Source: Pseudomonadota bacterium (GTDB lineage: Bacteria; Pseudomonadota; Gammaproteobacteria; Steroidobacterales; Steroidobacteraceae). Taken from it: a stretch of 41,215 nucleotides of DNA. This document shows, in pieces, positions 10,945-19,875 of the stretch. Where the stretch lies: assembly GCA_023391815.1 (NCBI GenBank), contig JAEWAF010000037.1:1-41215 (forward strand), written 5' to 3'. A program made the position numbers and the translations under genes. The notes under the pieces were generated by a model that did not search any database, was not told where the DNA came from, and worked only from the letters and a program-made list of their open reading frames with translations. Position 1 is the stretch's first letter, and each line of letters begins with the position of its first letter.

Positions 10945-11435
10945 AATTGGCCGTGACCGTGCAAGTGGCAAGTTCGCGTCGCGGCGTACCGCATGCCCGA
11001 AGTTTCAACCGGTGGGCGCAGGCTGCCTGCGCCCCCTATCTGCCACGTTCCAGCAAAGAGCTGGCACTCACCATTCGAGTGGTCGGCGCCGCCGAAAGCC
11101 GCCGGCTCAACCGCACCTGGCGCGCCAAAGACAAACCCACCAATGTTTTGTCGTTTCCCGCCGCGGTGCTGGCGCCGGGCAAGAACGGCGTGCCCTCTCG
11201 ATTTCCCGCCAAAGAATATTCAGAGCTCGGCGACCTCGCCATCTGCGCGCCCGTGGTGGCTCGCGAGGCGCGGGAGCAGGGCAAAACCGCGCAAGCGCAT
11301 TGGGCCCACATGGTGGTGCACGGCGTACTCCACCTGCTGGGCTTCGATCATGAGAACGATCGTGACGCCGATGTGATGGAAGCCCGTGAAGCAAAGATTC
11401 TCGCGCAATTCGGATTTCACAACCCTTATGCCTGA
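10941..11435 (+). CDS. ybeY: Endoribonuclease YbeY
   Basis: A 164-residue metal-dependent RNase required for 16S rRNA 3' maturation and late 70S quality control. The zinc-binding signature HGVLHLLGFDH supplies H127, H131 and H137 near the C-terminus. The preceding RLNRTWRAKDKPTNVLSFP and ELGDLAICAPVV segments are characteristic. An insertion (about residues 75-92) between the two conserved blocks makes it slightly longer than the E. coli protein. The start is TTG at 10941, overlapping the phoH stop by four bases, with GGAGG nine bases upstream. The last eight bases overlap the ATG of ybeX. Confidence 0.94.
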   Translation: MKLAVTVQVASSRRGVPHARSFNRWAQAACAPYLPRSSKELALTIRVVGAAESRRLNRTWRAKDKPTNVLSFPAAVLAPGKNGVPSRFPAKEYSELGDLAICAPVVAREAREQGKTAQAHWAHMVVHGVLHLLGFDHENDRDADVMEAREAKILAQFGFHNPYA

Positions 11436-12279
11436 AGAGCACAGTCACACCGGCAGTTGGCTGCGACGGATCACCGGGTCGCTGAGCGGCGAGCCGCGCG
11501 ATCTGGAAGATCTCAACGAAGTGCTGGGCCAGGCGCGTGAGCGGGGCATCATCGACACCGACGCGCACGAGATGCTCGAAGGCGTGTTTCGTGTCATCGA
11601 GCTGCAGGTGCGCGACATCATGGTGCCGCGCTCGCAGATGATCATCGTCAATCGCGACGATCCGCCGGAGGAGATCCTGCCGATGGTGGTCGAGCACGGC
11701 CACTCGCGCTATCCGGTCATCGGCGAGGACCGCGATCAGGTCGCCGGCATCCTGCTCGCGAAGGACCTGCTGCGTTATTTCGCCGACGGCGCCCGAAGCA
11801 ATTTCGACATCAAGGAATGTCTCCGGCCGGCGGTGTTCATTCCGGAGAGCAAGCGTCTGAACGTGCTGCTCAAGGAGTTCCGCGTCAGCCATCATCACAT
11901 GGCCATCGTGGTCGATGAATACGGCGGCGTGTCGGGACTGGTGACCATCGAAGACGTGCTGGAGCAGATCGTCGGCGACATCGGCGATGAGTACGACACC
12001 GACGACGACCTGGACATCCGCAAGGAAGGCGAGCGGCAGTTCACCGTCAAGGCGCAGACGCGCATCGACGAATTCAACGGCTACTTCGGTACCGATTTCA
12101 GCGACGAGGAATTCGATACCATCGGCGGGCTGGCGATCAGCAGCCTGGGCCGGTTGCCCCGACGCGGTGAATCTTTCTCGCTCGGCGGGCTCGAATTCAA
12201 AGTACTGCGCGCCGATCGTCGCCGCCTCGACCTGCTGCGGGTGATCACGCCCCGGGACATCGAACCGACAGACGACTGA
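11428..12279 (+). CDS. ybeX: CorC/YbeX-family CBS-domain protein
   Basis: A 283-residue cytoplasmic protein with two CBS domains and a C-terminal CorC_HlyC (transporter-associated) domain. It is linked to Mg/Co handling and, through its cluster, to ribosome metabolism. The first CBS domain includes VRDIMVPRSQMIIV and YPVIGEDRDQVAGILLAKDLL. The second includes VFIPESKRLNVLLKEF and MAIVVDEYGGVSGLVTIEDV, the family hallmark. The C-terminal domain runs from GDIGDEYD to LLRVITP. The ATG at 11428 overlaps ybeY by eight bases; a GTG at 11386 in the same frame is possible but would lie deep inside ybeY. It is the last gene of the tightly overlapping run. Confidence 0.92.
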   Translation: MPEEHSHTGSWLRRITGSLSGEPRDLEDLNEVLGQARERGIIDTDAHEMLEGVFRVIELQVRDIMVPRSQMIIVNRDDPPEEILPMVVEHGHSRYPVIGEDRDQVAGILLAKDLLRYFADGARSNFDIKECLRPAVFIPESKRLNVLLKEFRVSHHHMAIVVDEYGGVSGLVTIEDVLEQIVGDIGDEYDTDDDLDIRKEGERQFTVKAQTRIDEFNGYFGTDFSDEEFDTIGGLAISSLGRLPRRGESFSLGGLEFKVLRADRRRLDLLRVITPRDIEPTDD

Positions 12280-12413
12280 CACGGCACCTCCGCCCGGCCC
12301 TGGCACGAGCGGCGTTGTCATTCGTCATTGTCATGACATCAAGCATTGCCACGCCGCGCCGGCGGGCATTGCCAGCCGACTAGTGCATTCAAGTGAACAC
12401 TTCGAAGGGAGAA

Positions 12414-13955
12414 ATGGCGGTAATGCCGCTGCTCGACACGGACCACGCGATGAGCGCGCGGGCCTTCAAGTACTACACGCATGCGTCGTTGCCGGTCGGC
12501 GCCGCGGTGTCGCTCGCGTTCGCGCCGTTCAATTTCTGGCCGCTCGCGATGATCTGCTTCGCGTTCCTGTTTCTCGCCTGGGAAGAGGCGACACCGAGAC
12601 AGGCCGCCAAGCGCGGCTTCCTGTTCACCGCCGGCACCTATCTGGCCGGCACTTACTGGCTCTATCACAGCATTCACACCATCGGTCACGCGCCGATGTG
12701 GCTGACGATGTTCGTGATGTTGGCGCTGGTGGCCATCATGGCGGCGTACACGGCCTGCGTCGGTTATGCGTTGAAGCGCTGGATTCCGGCGCAGGGCTGG
12801 ATTCGATGGATGCTCGTCCTGCCGGCCGCCATCGTGATTCTCGAATGGTTTCGGGGCTGGTTTCTCAGCGGGTTTCCCTGGCTCGCGCTCGGGTACACGC
12901 AAACTGATACCTGGCTCGCGGGCTTCGCGCCGGTGGGTGGTGTTTACACCGTCAGTCTGGCTGTGACTGTGTGCGCCGGTGCGCTCGCCACACTCGTGCT
13001 CGGCAACAAGAACACGAGGATCGCAGCGGCGAGCGTCATCGGCGTCGTGTGGCTCATAGGGTTGTCGATCCACAACAAAGAGTGGACCCGGAAAAGCGGC
13101 GCGCCCATCAGCGTCGCCATCGTGCAAGGCGCGGTCCCGCAGGAAATGAAATGGGAAGGCGAGCAGCGGGACAAAACCATCGCGCTGTATCGCGAGCTCA
13201 CGCGCCAGCATCTGGGCACCAAGCTGATCATCTGGCCGGAAGCGGCGCTGCCCGGGCTGTCGCACGAGCTGACCGATGTGTTGAGCGAGGAGTGGACGGC
13301 GGCGCATGCCGCGGGTTCGGCCTTGGTGCTCGGTCAAGTGCGTTATGACTTCGAAGAGCAGGCGTACTACAACGCGGTGCTGGCGCTCGACAAGGAGCCG
13401 CAGTGGTACGCGAAGCATCGGCTGGTGCCGCTCACCGAGTACTTTCCCGAGCTGCCGAAGTGGCTGACTTCCTGGCTGCGGGGCATGGATCTGCCGTACA
13501 GCGGCTTCAGGGCGGGGATCGAGAATCAAGACGCGCTCGACGCCGCCGGCCAGAAGCTGGCGGTGACGATCTGTTATGAGGACGCCTATGCGTCGGATCA
13601 GCTGGAAGTCCTGAAGACCGCGACGCTGCTGGTCAATGTGACCAACGACGCCTGGTTCGGCGATTCCACCGCCGCTCATCAACATCTGCAGATCAGCCGC
13701 ATGCGGGCGCTCGAAGCGGGCAGGCAGTTGCTCCGTGCGGGCAACGACGGCATCTCCGCGATCATCGCGGCCAATGGAGTCGTCGAGAAAACGTTCCCTC
13801 GCTTCAAACCCGGTGTGCTGACCGGAGAGGTGCAACCGCGCGTCGGGCTGACGCCTTACGCAATCGTCGGCAACTGGCCCGTCATCATTGTGAGTTTCCT
13901 GTTCGTGGCGGCAGGCCTGGCGCCGCGCGTCGCGCGCCGTCGCACGAAAAACTGA
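12414..13955 (+). CDS. lnt: Apolipoprotein N-acyltransferase
   Basis: A roughly 513-residue inner-membrane enzyme that adds the third acyl chain to the N-terminal cysteine of lipoproteins, which Lol sorting needs. The N-terminal half has about six membrane helices (for example AAVSLAFAPFNFWPLAMICF and SGFPWLALGYTQTDTWLAGF). The C-terminal nitrilase-like domain shows the catalytic triad: Glu276 in WPEAALPG, Lys334 in AKHRLVPLTEYFPE and Cys387 in TICYEDAY; E. coli Lnt uses E267, K335 and C387. Several in-frame starts exist (GTG 12393, ATG 12414, 12423, 12450). I chose 12414 because GAAGGGAG lies just upstream, but the exact start is uncertain. A 130-bp gap separates it from ybeX. The window's many lipoproteins are its substrates. 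Confidence 0.95.
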   Translation: MAVMPLLDTDHAMSARAFKYYTHASLPVGAAVSLAFAPFNFWPLAMICFAFLFLAWEEATPRQAAKRGFLFTAGTYLAGTYWLYHSIHTIGHAPMWLTMFVMLALVAIMAAYTACVGYALKRWIPAQGWIRWMLVLPAAIVILEWFRGWFLSGFPWLALGYTQTDTWLAGFAPVGGVYTVSLAVTVCAGALATLVLGNKNTRIAAASVIGVVWLIGLSIHNKEWTRKSGAPISVAIVQGAVPQEMKWEGEQRDKTIALYRELTRQHLGTKLIIWPEAALPGLSHELTDVLSEEWTAAHAAGSALVLGQVRYDFEEQAYYNAVLALDKEPQWYAKHRLVPLTEYFPELPKWLTSWLRGMDLPYSGFRAGIENQDALDAAGQKLAVTICYEDAYASDQLEVLKTATLLVNVTNDAWFGDSTAAHQHLQISRMRALEAGRQLLRAGNDGISAIIAANGVVEKTFPRFKPGVLTGEVQPRVGLTPYAIVGNWPVIIVSFLFVAAGLAPRVARRRTKN

Positions 13956-14201
13956 TCCGGTCCGTGTGGCGAGCCGGCCGCGCCGCGTTGCATACATGGA
14001 TGCGCGAGCTCAATTCGAGCCGCGCCTGAACCTGTCCAAGTCCTGTCGCCAGGCGCTGACTTGAGTGTAAATGCGACGCGGGCCGGGTCGCGCTGAAAAC
14101 TTAATCCTCGGATGTATGGTTCGCGAGCTCGCAAGCCCTGTCGCCGGCTGCGTCCCGCCAGTATCATTGCCCGATGTGCCATTAAATGATGATGGGGACG
14201 A

Positions 14202-14984
14202 GTGGACAATTTTTTACAGGTCATCCTGCTCGGGATCATCGAGGGCATCACTGAGTTCCTGCCCATTTCCAGCACCGGTCATTTGTTGATCGCGCAGCAT
14301 TGGTTGGGCATGCGCTCGGAGTTGTTCACGGTCGCCATTCAGGCGGGCGCGATTCTCGCGGTGGTCGTCATCTACTGGCGGCGCTTGTGGAACCTGACGA
14401 TCAATTTCCAGGATCCGGTCAATCGCGACTATTTATTCAAGTTGAGCTGGGCTTTCGGCATCACCGTGGTCGGTGGTTTCGTCGCCAAGAAGCTCGGCTT
14501 GGAATTGCCCGATACGGTGGCGCCGATCGCCTGGGCGCTGATCATCGGCGGCCTCGTGATTTTCGCGGTCGAGGCTTTCGCCGAGCGGCAGCCGGTGCGT
14601 GACACGCTGACTTGGAGCGTGGCCACCTGGGTGGGCCTGGCGCAGATTCTCGCAGCGGTGTTTCCCGGGACGTCGCGTTCGGCGGCCACGATTTTCGCGG
14701 CGATGCTCGCCGGCATGACATCGCGTCCGGCCGCGGCCGAGTTCGCGTTCCTGGTCGGCATTCCGACCATGTTCGCGGCGACCGCTTACGAATTGCTGAA
14801 ATTGTATGAAGACGGACAGCTTGCCAATGAGAACTTCGGCGACGTGGCGCTCGGCTTCGTGGTGTCGGCCATCGTCGCGTTCATCGCGGTGAAATGGCTG
14901 CTCCGCTACATCCAGACCCATCGTTTCACCGTGTTCGCCTGGTACCGCATCGCTCTCGGCATTGTCTTGCTGGTTGCCGTGTAA
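14202..14984 (+). CDS. uppP: Undecaprenyl-diphosphate phosphatase
   Basis: A 260-residue polytopic membrane phosphatase (BacA/UppP) that recycles undecaprenyl pyrophosphate for peptidoglycan and O-antigen synthesis and gives bacitracin tolerance. The signature EGITEFLPISSTGH lies at residues 14-27, and the second active-site block PGTSRSAATI is in the middle. About eight hydrophobic helices span the full length. The start is GTG at 14202, preceded by GGGGACGA with good spacing. The next gene begins 11 bp downstream with its own AAGGGA site, so the two are likely co-transcribed. Confidence 0.96.
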   Translation: MDNFLQVILLGIIEGITEFLPISSTGHLLIAQHWLGMRSELFTVAIQAGAILAVVVIYWRRLWNLTINFQDPVNRDYLFKLSWAFGITVVGGFVAKKLGLELPDTVAPIAWALIIGGLVIFAVEAFAERQPVRDTLTWSVATWVGLAQILAAVFPGTSRSAATIFAAMLAGMTSRPAAAEFAFLVGIPTMFAATAYELLKLYEDGQLANENFGDVALGFVVSAIVAFIAVKWLLRYIQTHRFTVFAWYRIALGIVLLVAV

Positions 14985-14995
14985 AAGGGAATGTC

Positions 14996-16264
14996 ATGCC
15001 GAATCGCCTGACTCGCTGGATCATTATCGGGCTGGTGCTGGGCATTCTCAGCGGCTACCTGGAGTTCGCCTACTTCCCGGAGCACAGCGCGCGCTTCGCC
15101 GAAATCACGTCGCTGTTGCCGACCATCTTCCTGCGACTGATCAAGATGATCATCGCGCCGCTGGTGTTCGCGACCCTGGTGGTCGGGATCGCGAAGATGG
15201 GCGACATCGCCACGGTCGGGCGCGTCGGCGGCAAGGCGCTGGCGTGGTTCATCGGTGCGTCGTTGGTCTCGCTGACGCTGGGTCTGATCCTGGTGCAGTT
15301 GTTCGAGCCCGGCAAAGCGATGCAGTTGCCGATTCCGGAAGCCAACGCGACGTCGGGCGTGAAAGCCGATGCGTTGTCGTTGAAGATCTTCATCGAGCAC
15401 AGCATTCCCACCAGCGTCATCGACGCGATGGCGCGCAACGAAATCCTGCAGCTGGTGGTGTTCTCGCTGTTCTTCGGGACGGCGATGGCGTCGCTCGGTG
15501 AGCGCAGCAAGGTGGTGATCGAAGTGCTCGACGTGGTCGCGCACATCATGCTGAAGGTCACCGGCTACGTGATGTTGTTCGCGCCCTTCGCGGTGTTCGG
15601 TGCGCTATCGAGCACCGTAGCGAAGGAAGGGCTGGGCATCATCGGTGTCTATGGATTGTTCATGGGCGAGTTCTACCTGGCCCTCGTGATACTGTGGGTG
15701 GTGCTCATCATCGCCGGCGGCGTGGTGGTCGGGCCGCGCATTCTTCACCTCATGCGCCGCGTTCGCGAGCCGGCGATTCTCGCGTTCTCCACCGCCAGTT
15801 CCGAGGCGGCGTATCCGAAGACACTGGAAGAGCTGGAGCGCTTTGGCTGTAGCAACCGCGTGGCGAGCTTCGTGCTGCCGGTGGGTTACTCGTTCAACCT
15901 CGATGGCTCGATGATGTATTGCACGTTCGCGATCATGTTCATCGCGCAGGTGTACGGCATCGAGCTGAGCATCGGGCAACAGATCGTCATGCTCGCCGTG
16001 CTGATGCTCACGTCCAAGGGCATTGCGGGCGTGCCGCGTGCGTCGCTGGTCGTCATCGCGGCGACGCTGCCTCATTTCAATATTCCCGAAGCCGGCATGT
16101 TGTTGCTGCTCGGCATCGATCACTTCCTCGACATGGGTCGTTCCGCGACCAACGTGATCGGCAACAGCGTCGCGACCGCCGTGGTCTCGAAGTGGGAAGG
16201 CGAGTTGCAGTCCAGTGTCAACGATCAGGCGCTGGCCGCGCCCGGCGGGAACCGGGCGACCTGA
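14996..16264 (+). CDS. Dicarboxylate/amino acid:cation symporter (DAACS)
   Basis: A 422-residue inner-membrane transporter of the SLC1-like DAACS family (GltP, DctA, GltPh relatives), which take up glutamate, aspartate or C4-dicarboxylates with Na+ or H+. Key motifs are KMIIAPLVFATLVVGIAKMG in TM3, the serine-rich re-entrant loop FSTASSEAAYP (HP1), VLPVGYSFNLDGSMMY in TM7, a GIAGVPRAS tip (HP2) and DHFLDMGRSATNVIGN in TM8. NLDGS replaces the more common NMDGT. The frame opens earlier, but ATG 14996 has AAGGGA just upstream. Forty-eight bases separate it from kdpD. The substrate cannot be fixed from these motifs. Confidence 0.9.
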   Translation: MPNRLTRWIIIGLVLGILSGYLEFAYFPEHSARFAEITSLLPTIFLRLIKMIIAPLVFATLVVGIAKMGDIATVGRVGGKALAWFIGASLVSLTLGLILVQLFEPGKAMQLPIPEANATSGVKADALSLKIFIEHSIPTSVIDAMARNEILQLVVFSLFFGTAMASLGERSKVVIEVLDVVAHIMLKVTGYVMLFAPFAVFGALSSTVAKEGLGIIGVYGLFMGEFYLALVILWVVLIIAGGVVVGPRILHLMRRVREPAILAFSTASSEAAYPKTLEELERFGCSNRVASFVLPVGYSFNLDGSMMYCTFAIMFIAQVYGIELSIGQQIVMLAVLMLTSKGIAGVPRASLVVIAATLPHFNIPEAGMLLLLGIDHFLDMGRSATNVIGNSVATAVVSKWEGELQSSVNDQALAAPGGNRAT

Positions 16265-16312
16265 GCGCCCCAGAAATCCTCACACGTTTGGTCTTTTGGA
16301 GTCGGCGGCGGC

Positions 16313-19012
16313 GTGCTCAAATCGGGCATGCGCCCCGATCCCGATCAATTGCTGGCGGCCGTCAATGCCCAGGAAGCGCGTGACGGGCGGGGCAAGCTGC
16401 GCATCTTCTTCGGCGGTTCGGCCGGCGTCGGCAAGACGTATTCGATGCTCGAGGCCGCGCATCGGGTCCGGGAGACCGGTGCCGATCTGGTGCTCGGATA
16501 CATCGAACCGCACGGGCGGGCCGAAACGGAGAAGCTGCGGGAAGGCCTGGAGCAACTGCCCACCTTACCGGTCCGTTATCGCGGCCTGGTCCGCCAGGAA
16601 TTCGATCTCGACGCCGCGCTGAAACGCCGTCCCGCCATTCTCCTGGTCGACGAACTGGCGCATTCCAATCTGATCGACGGCGATCCACCGCCCCGTCACG
16701 CCAAGCGCTGGCAGGACATCGATGAGTTGCTCGATGCCGGCATTCATGTGTGGACCACGGTCAACGTCCAGCATCTGGAAAGCCTCAACGATCTGGTGGC
16801 GCAGATCACCGGCGTGCGTCAGCGCGAGACCATTCCCGACCGCATCTTCGACGAGGCCGATGAAGTCGAGCTGATCGATCTGCCGCCGGACGATTTGCTC
16901 GGACGGCTGCAGGCCGGGCTGATCTATCTGCCGGAAGAGGCGCGCACGGCGGCCGATCGTTTCTTTCGCAAGTCCAATCTGATTGCGCTCCGCGAGTTGG
17001 CGTTGCGTCGAATGGCGGATCGCGTCGACGCTTCGGCGCGAGCGACGGCGTCGCTCGATCGCGCGTCACGAGCGTGGATGGCGCGAGATCGTTTGCTCGT
17101 CGCGGTCGGGCCTGATGAGCAGGCCGAGCAGCTGGTGCGAGCAGGCAAGCGTATGGCGGACGCGCTCGACGCCGCCTGGTCGGTCGTTTACGTCGAGACA
17201 CCCGAGCTGCTGCGATTGTCACAACATCAGCGCAATCGTCGCATCGATGTTCTGCGGCTCGCGGAGTCCCTGGGTGCGGAGACGGTGACGCTCGACGGTC
17301 CGACGGCCGCCGAGACCTTGATCGAATATGCGCACACTCGAAATGCCACTCGCGTGATCGTTGGAACGCCGAAACGGCGTGGCTGGCGTGCTCTGCTACG
17401 GCCGTCGACGACGACCGCCCTGGCACGCAAGGCGAAGGGCTTCGATGTGATCACGATCGCGCGCACGGATCTGTCGAAGCGAGGCGCGGTCGAGCGATCC
17501 GATGCGCCGGAAGTGGCGATGCCCGTTCACTGGGATCGCTATGCCTGGGCGCTCGTCACCACCGTGGTGTGTACGGTCGTGGGCTTCACCATGCAGTCGA
17601 GCTTCGAAGCAGCGAACATCGTGATGGTGTACGTGCTCGGTGCCACGATTGCCGGTCTTCGATTCGGTCGGGGGCCGGCGGTGCTGACGGCCATCGCCAA
17701 CGTGGTCGCCTTCGACTTCTGTTTCGTGCCGCCGCACTTCACGTTTTCGGTCGCCGATGCGCAGTATGTCGTGACATTCGCTGTGATGCTGATCGTGACG
17801 TTAGTGATCGCGAACCTCATGGCGAGTGTGCGGCAACAGACTCGCGTTGCCGGCGCGCGTGAGCGTCGAACCAATCTCTTGTATGGAATGAGCCGCGAGT
17901 TGGCGGCGACGCGCGGCATCACCGAATTGGCGCGCGTTGCGGTTCGCCATGTCGCCGAAGTGTTTCAATGCCAGGCCGTGGTTCTGTTGCCCGACGCTGA
18001 CGGCAAACTCAAGCAACCGCGTGACCTGCCGGAGGCGGGCTCGCTCAGAGGGGCGGACCTTTCGATTGCACAATGGGTGCTCGATCATGGGCGTCGTGCG
18101 GGACTTGGCTCCGATACATTGCCTGCCGCTCCGGCGTTGTATCTGCCGCTCGGCAGTGAACAACAGCGGCTCGGCGTGCTGGCGGTGCTGCCTCGGAACC
18201 GCCGTCGAGTCTTGTTGCCCGAACAGCGCCGCCTGTTAGAAACATTCGCGGCGCAGATCGGCCTGGCGGTGGAGCGCGGCAAACTCGCCGAAATCGCCGA
18301 ATCCTCGCGTGTCGCTGCGGAGACGGAGAGTTTGCGAAATACCTTGCTCGCCTCGATCTCGCATGACTTGCGCACGCCGCTCGCGGTGATTGCCGGTGCC
18401 AGCAGCACGCTGCTGGAGCACGGCGATAATCTGGACGTGGCTGCTCGCCGGAAGCTGGCGCGGTCCATCGAAACCAAGGCGCGCGACATGACGGATCTGG
18501 TGTCCAACGTGCTGGACCTGATGCGGTTCGAATCCGGGCAGGTCGCGCTGCGCCGGGAATGGGAGACGTTGGACGATTTGTTCGGCACCGCCCTGATCCG
18601 CATGCAAGAGCGGCTCGGATCGCATGAGGTGACTTCGCGGCTGTTTTCCGATCTGCCTCCGGTCTACGTCGACGCGAGCTTGATCGTGCAGGTGTTCGTG
18701 AATCTGCTGGACAACGTCGTGAAGTACACCCCGCCCGGCACGCCGGTGACGATTTCCGCCGTCGTTCGCGACGACGAGGTGGCGGTCACGTTCGACGATG
18801 CGGGCCCCGGATTGCCGCCGGGAGAAAGCAGTCGTTTGTTCGATAAGTTTCAGCGCGGCCACGAGGAGGGCGCTACTGTCGGTGCGGGGCTCGGGCTTGC
18901 GATCTGTCGTGCCATCGTTCGCGCTCATGGCGGTGACATCACCGCCGGCGCACGACCGGGCGGCGGTGCGCGTTTCGTATTCACCTTGCCGCTGAAGGAG
19001 GGTGACGCGTGA
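16313..19012 (+). CDS. kdpD: KdpD-type osmosensitive K+ sensor histidine kinase
   Basis: An 899-residue inner-membrane sensor kinase, normally activating kdpFABC at low K+. Order: KdpD N-terminal domain with Walker A GGSAGVGKT (34-42) and VDELAHSN (112-119); a universal-stress-like domain; four helices (about 405-500); a GAF-like region; DHp box ISHDLRTPLAVIAG with phospho-acceptor His684; an HATPase domain with NLLDNVVKYTPPGTP, DDAGPGLPP and GAGLGLAICRAIV. The start is GTG at 16313 with GGAG eleven bases before; ATG at 16328 is an alternative. It overlaps kdpE as GTGA. No kdpFABC gene lies in the window; the transporter upstream is a DAACS symporter instead. Confidence 0.95.
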   Translation: MLKSGMRPDPDQLLAAVNAQEARDGRGKLRIFFGGSAGVGKTYSMLEAAHRVRETGADLVLGYIEPHGRAETEKLREGLEQLPTLPVRYRGLVRQEFDLDAALKRRPAILLVDELAHSNLIDGDPPPRHAKRWQDIDELLDAGIHVWTTVNVQHLESLNDLVAQITGVRQRETIPDRIFDEADEVELIDLPPDDLLGRLQAGLIYLPEEARTAADRFFRKSNLIALRELALRRMADRVDASARATASLDRASRAWMARDRLLVAVGPDEQAEQLVRAGKRMADALDAAWSVVYVETPELLRLSQHQRNRRIDVLRLAESLGAETVTLDGPTAAETLIEYAHTRNATRVIVGTPKRRGWRALLRPSTTTALARKAKGFDVITIARTDLSKRGAVERSDAPEVAMPVHWDRYAWALVTTVVCTVVGFTMQSSFEAANIVMVYVLGATIAGLRFGRGPAVLTAIANVVAFDFCFVPPHFTFSVADAQYVVTFAVMLIVTLVIANLMASVRQQTRVAGARERRTNLLYGMSRELAATRGITELARVAVRHVAEVFQCQAVVLLPDADGKLKQPRDLPEAGSLRGADLSIAQWVLDHGRRAGLGSDTLPAAPALYLPLGSEQQRLGVLAVLPRNRRRVLLPEQRRLLETFAAQIGLAVERGKLAEIAESSRVAAETESLRNTLLASISHDLRTPLAVIAGASSTLLEHGDNLDVAARRKLARSIETKARDMTDLVSNVLDLMRFESGQVALRREWETLDDLFGTALIRMQERLGSHEVTSRLFSDLPPVYVDASLIVQVFVNLLDNVVKYTPPGTPVTISAVVRDDEVAVTFDDAGPGLPPGESSRLFDKFQRGHEEGATVGAGLGLAICRAIVRAHGGDITAGARPGGGARFVFTLPLKEGDA

Positions 19013-19707
19013 CGCAAGCTCTCCATCAGGTACTGATCGTCGAAGACGAACCTGACATCCGGGGCATTCTGCGTACGCTGTTGAAAACGGCGGGCTATCG
19101 AGTCATAGAGACCGAGACCGCGGCACGCGCGGTGGTCGAAGCACGAACTCACAAACCGGATCTGTTACTGGTGGATCTGGGCTTGCCGGATGCCGACGGG
19201 ATCAAGGTCATTCGCGCTGTCCGTGAATGGTCGCCGGTTCCCGTTGTCGTTCTTTCGGCGCGGGCGATGGAGTCGCAGAAGATCGAGGCGCTCGATGCCG
19301 GTGCGGATGATTACGTTACGAAGCCTTTCAGTGCGCCCGAGCTGTTGGCACGCGTGCGCGCAGCACTGAGACGCAATGTTCGCAGCCCGGAGCAGGTGCC
19401 GAGCCTGCAAATCGGGCCGATCTCGATCGATCTCACCCGGCGGCAGGCGATGGGGTCGGACGGCGCCGTGCATTTCACGCCGTTGGAGTATCGCGTGCTG
19501 GAGAGCCTGGCGCGCCAGTCCGGCATGATCGTCACGCAACGGCAGCTCATCAACGAGGCTTGGGGACCGGACAAGGCCGGGGATACCCGAAGCCTGCGCG
19601 TTTGTATCAAGAACCTGCGCAGCAAGCTCGAGCCGGACCCTGCCCGGCCGCAATATTTGCTCACCGAGGCTGGAGTCGGTTACCGCCTGCTGCTACCAAC
19701 GGATTGA
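19009..19707 (+). CDS. kdpE: KdpE-type OmpR-family response regulator
   Basis: A 232-residue response regulator. The receiver domain has acidic pocket E12/D13, phospho-acceptor Asp56 (LLLVDLGLPDADG), Ser83 and Lys105 (YVTKPFS). The C-terminal winged helix (from about residue 130) includes FTPLEYRVLESLARQSGMIV and TRSLRVCIKNLRSKLEPDP, typical of KdpE. The start is GTG at 19009, inside the kdpD stop, with a strong AAGGAGG at 18995-19001. The pair would be produced in a coupled way. Its classical target, the kdpFABC promoter, is not in the window, so the regulon here is unknown. Confidence 0.94.
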   Translation: MTQALHQVLIVEDEPDIRGILRTLLKTAGYRVIETETAARAVVEARTHKPDLLLVDLGLPDADGIKVIRAVREWSPVPVVVLSARAMESQKIEALDAGADDYVTKPFSAPELLARVRAALRRNVRSPEQVPSLQIGPISIDLTRRQAMGSDGAVHFTPLEYRVLESLARQSGMIVTQRQLINEAWGPDKAGDTRSLRVCIKNLRSKLEPDPARPQYLLTEAGVGYRLLLPTD

Positions 19708-19821
19708 TGCAACCCGACCGGCCCACGGCCCTTGATACCGTGGACAGCGGGTCGCAGAGATCGGCTGCCAGGGTGTGGCTAACGGCACGACTAGATCAGC
19801 CCATTGCGGCTGGAGCCGATC

Positions 19822-19841
19822 GGCCCGGCGAGTGCCGGGCC
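19822..19841. terminator. Possible bidirectional terminator hairpin
   Basis: An 8-bp stem GGCCCGGC (19822-19829) with GCCGGGCC (19834-19841) and a GAGT loop. It lies between the converging kdpE and the minus-strand gene ending at 19876. No T-tract, so the assignment is tentative. Confidence 0.4.
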
Positions 19842-19875
19842 CGGTTCCGTTGCCGCGGGCTGGCGATCTTCGCGC

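Noticed and set aside
12339..13997. Long minus-strand open frame over lnt (552 aa)
   Set aside because: It mirrors the high-GC lnt gene, is Arg/His/Gln-rich without any family pattern, and lnt itself is certain from its catalytic triad.
14123..14132. Palindrome GCGAGCTCGC upstream of uppP
   Set aside because: Only 10 bp and GC-rich; such palindromes are expected by chance in this composition.
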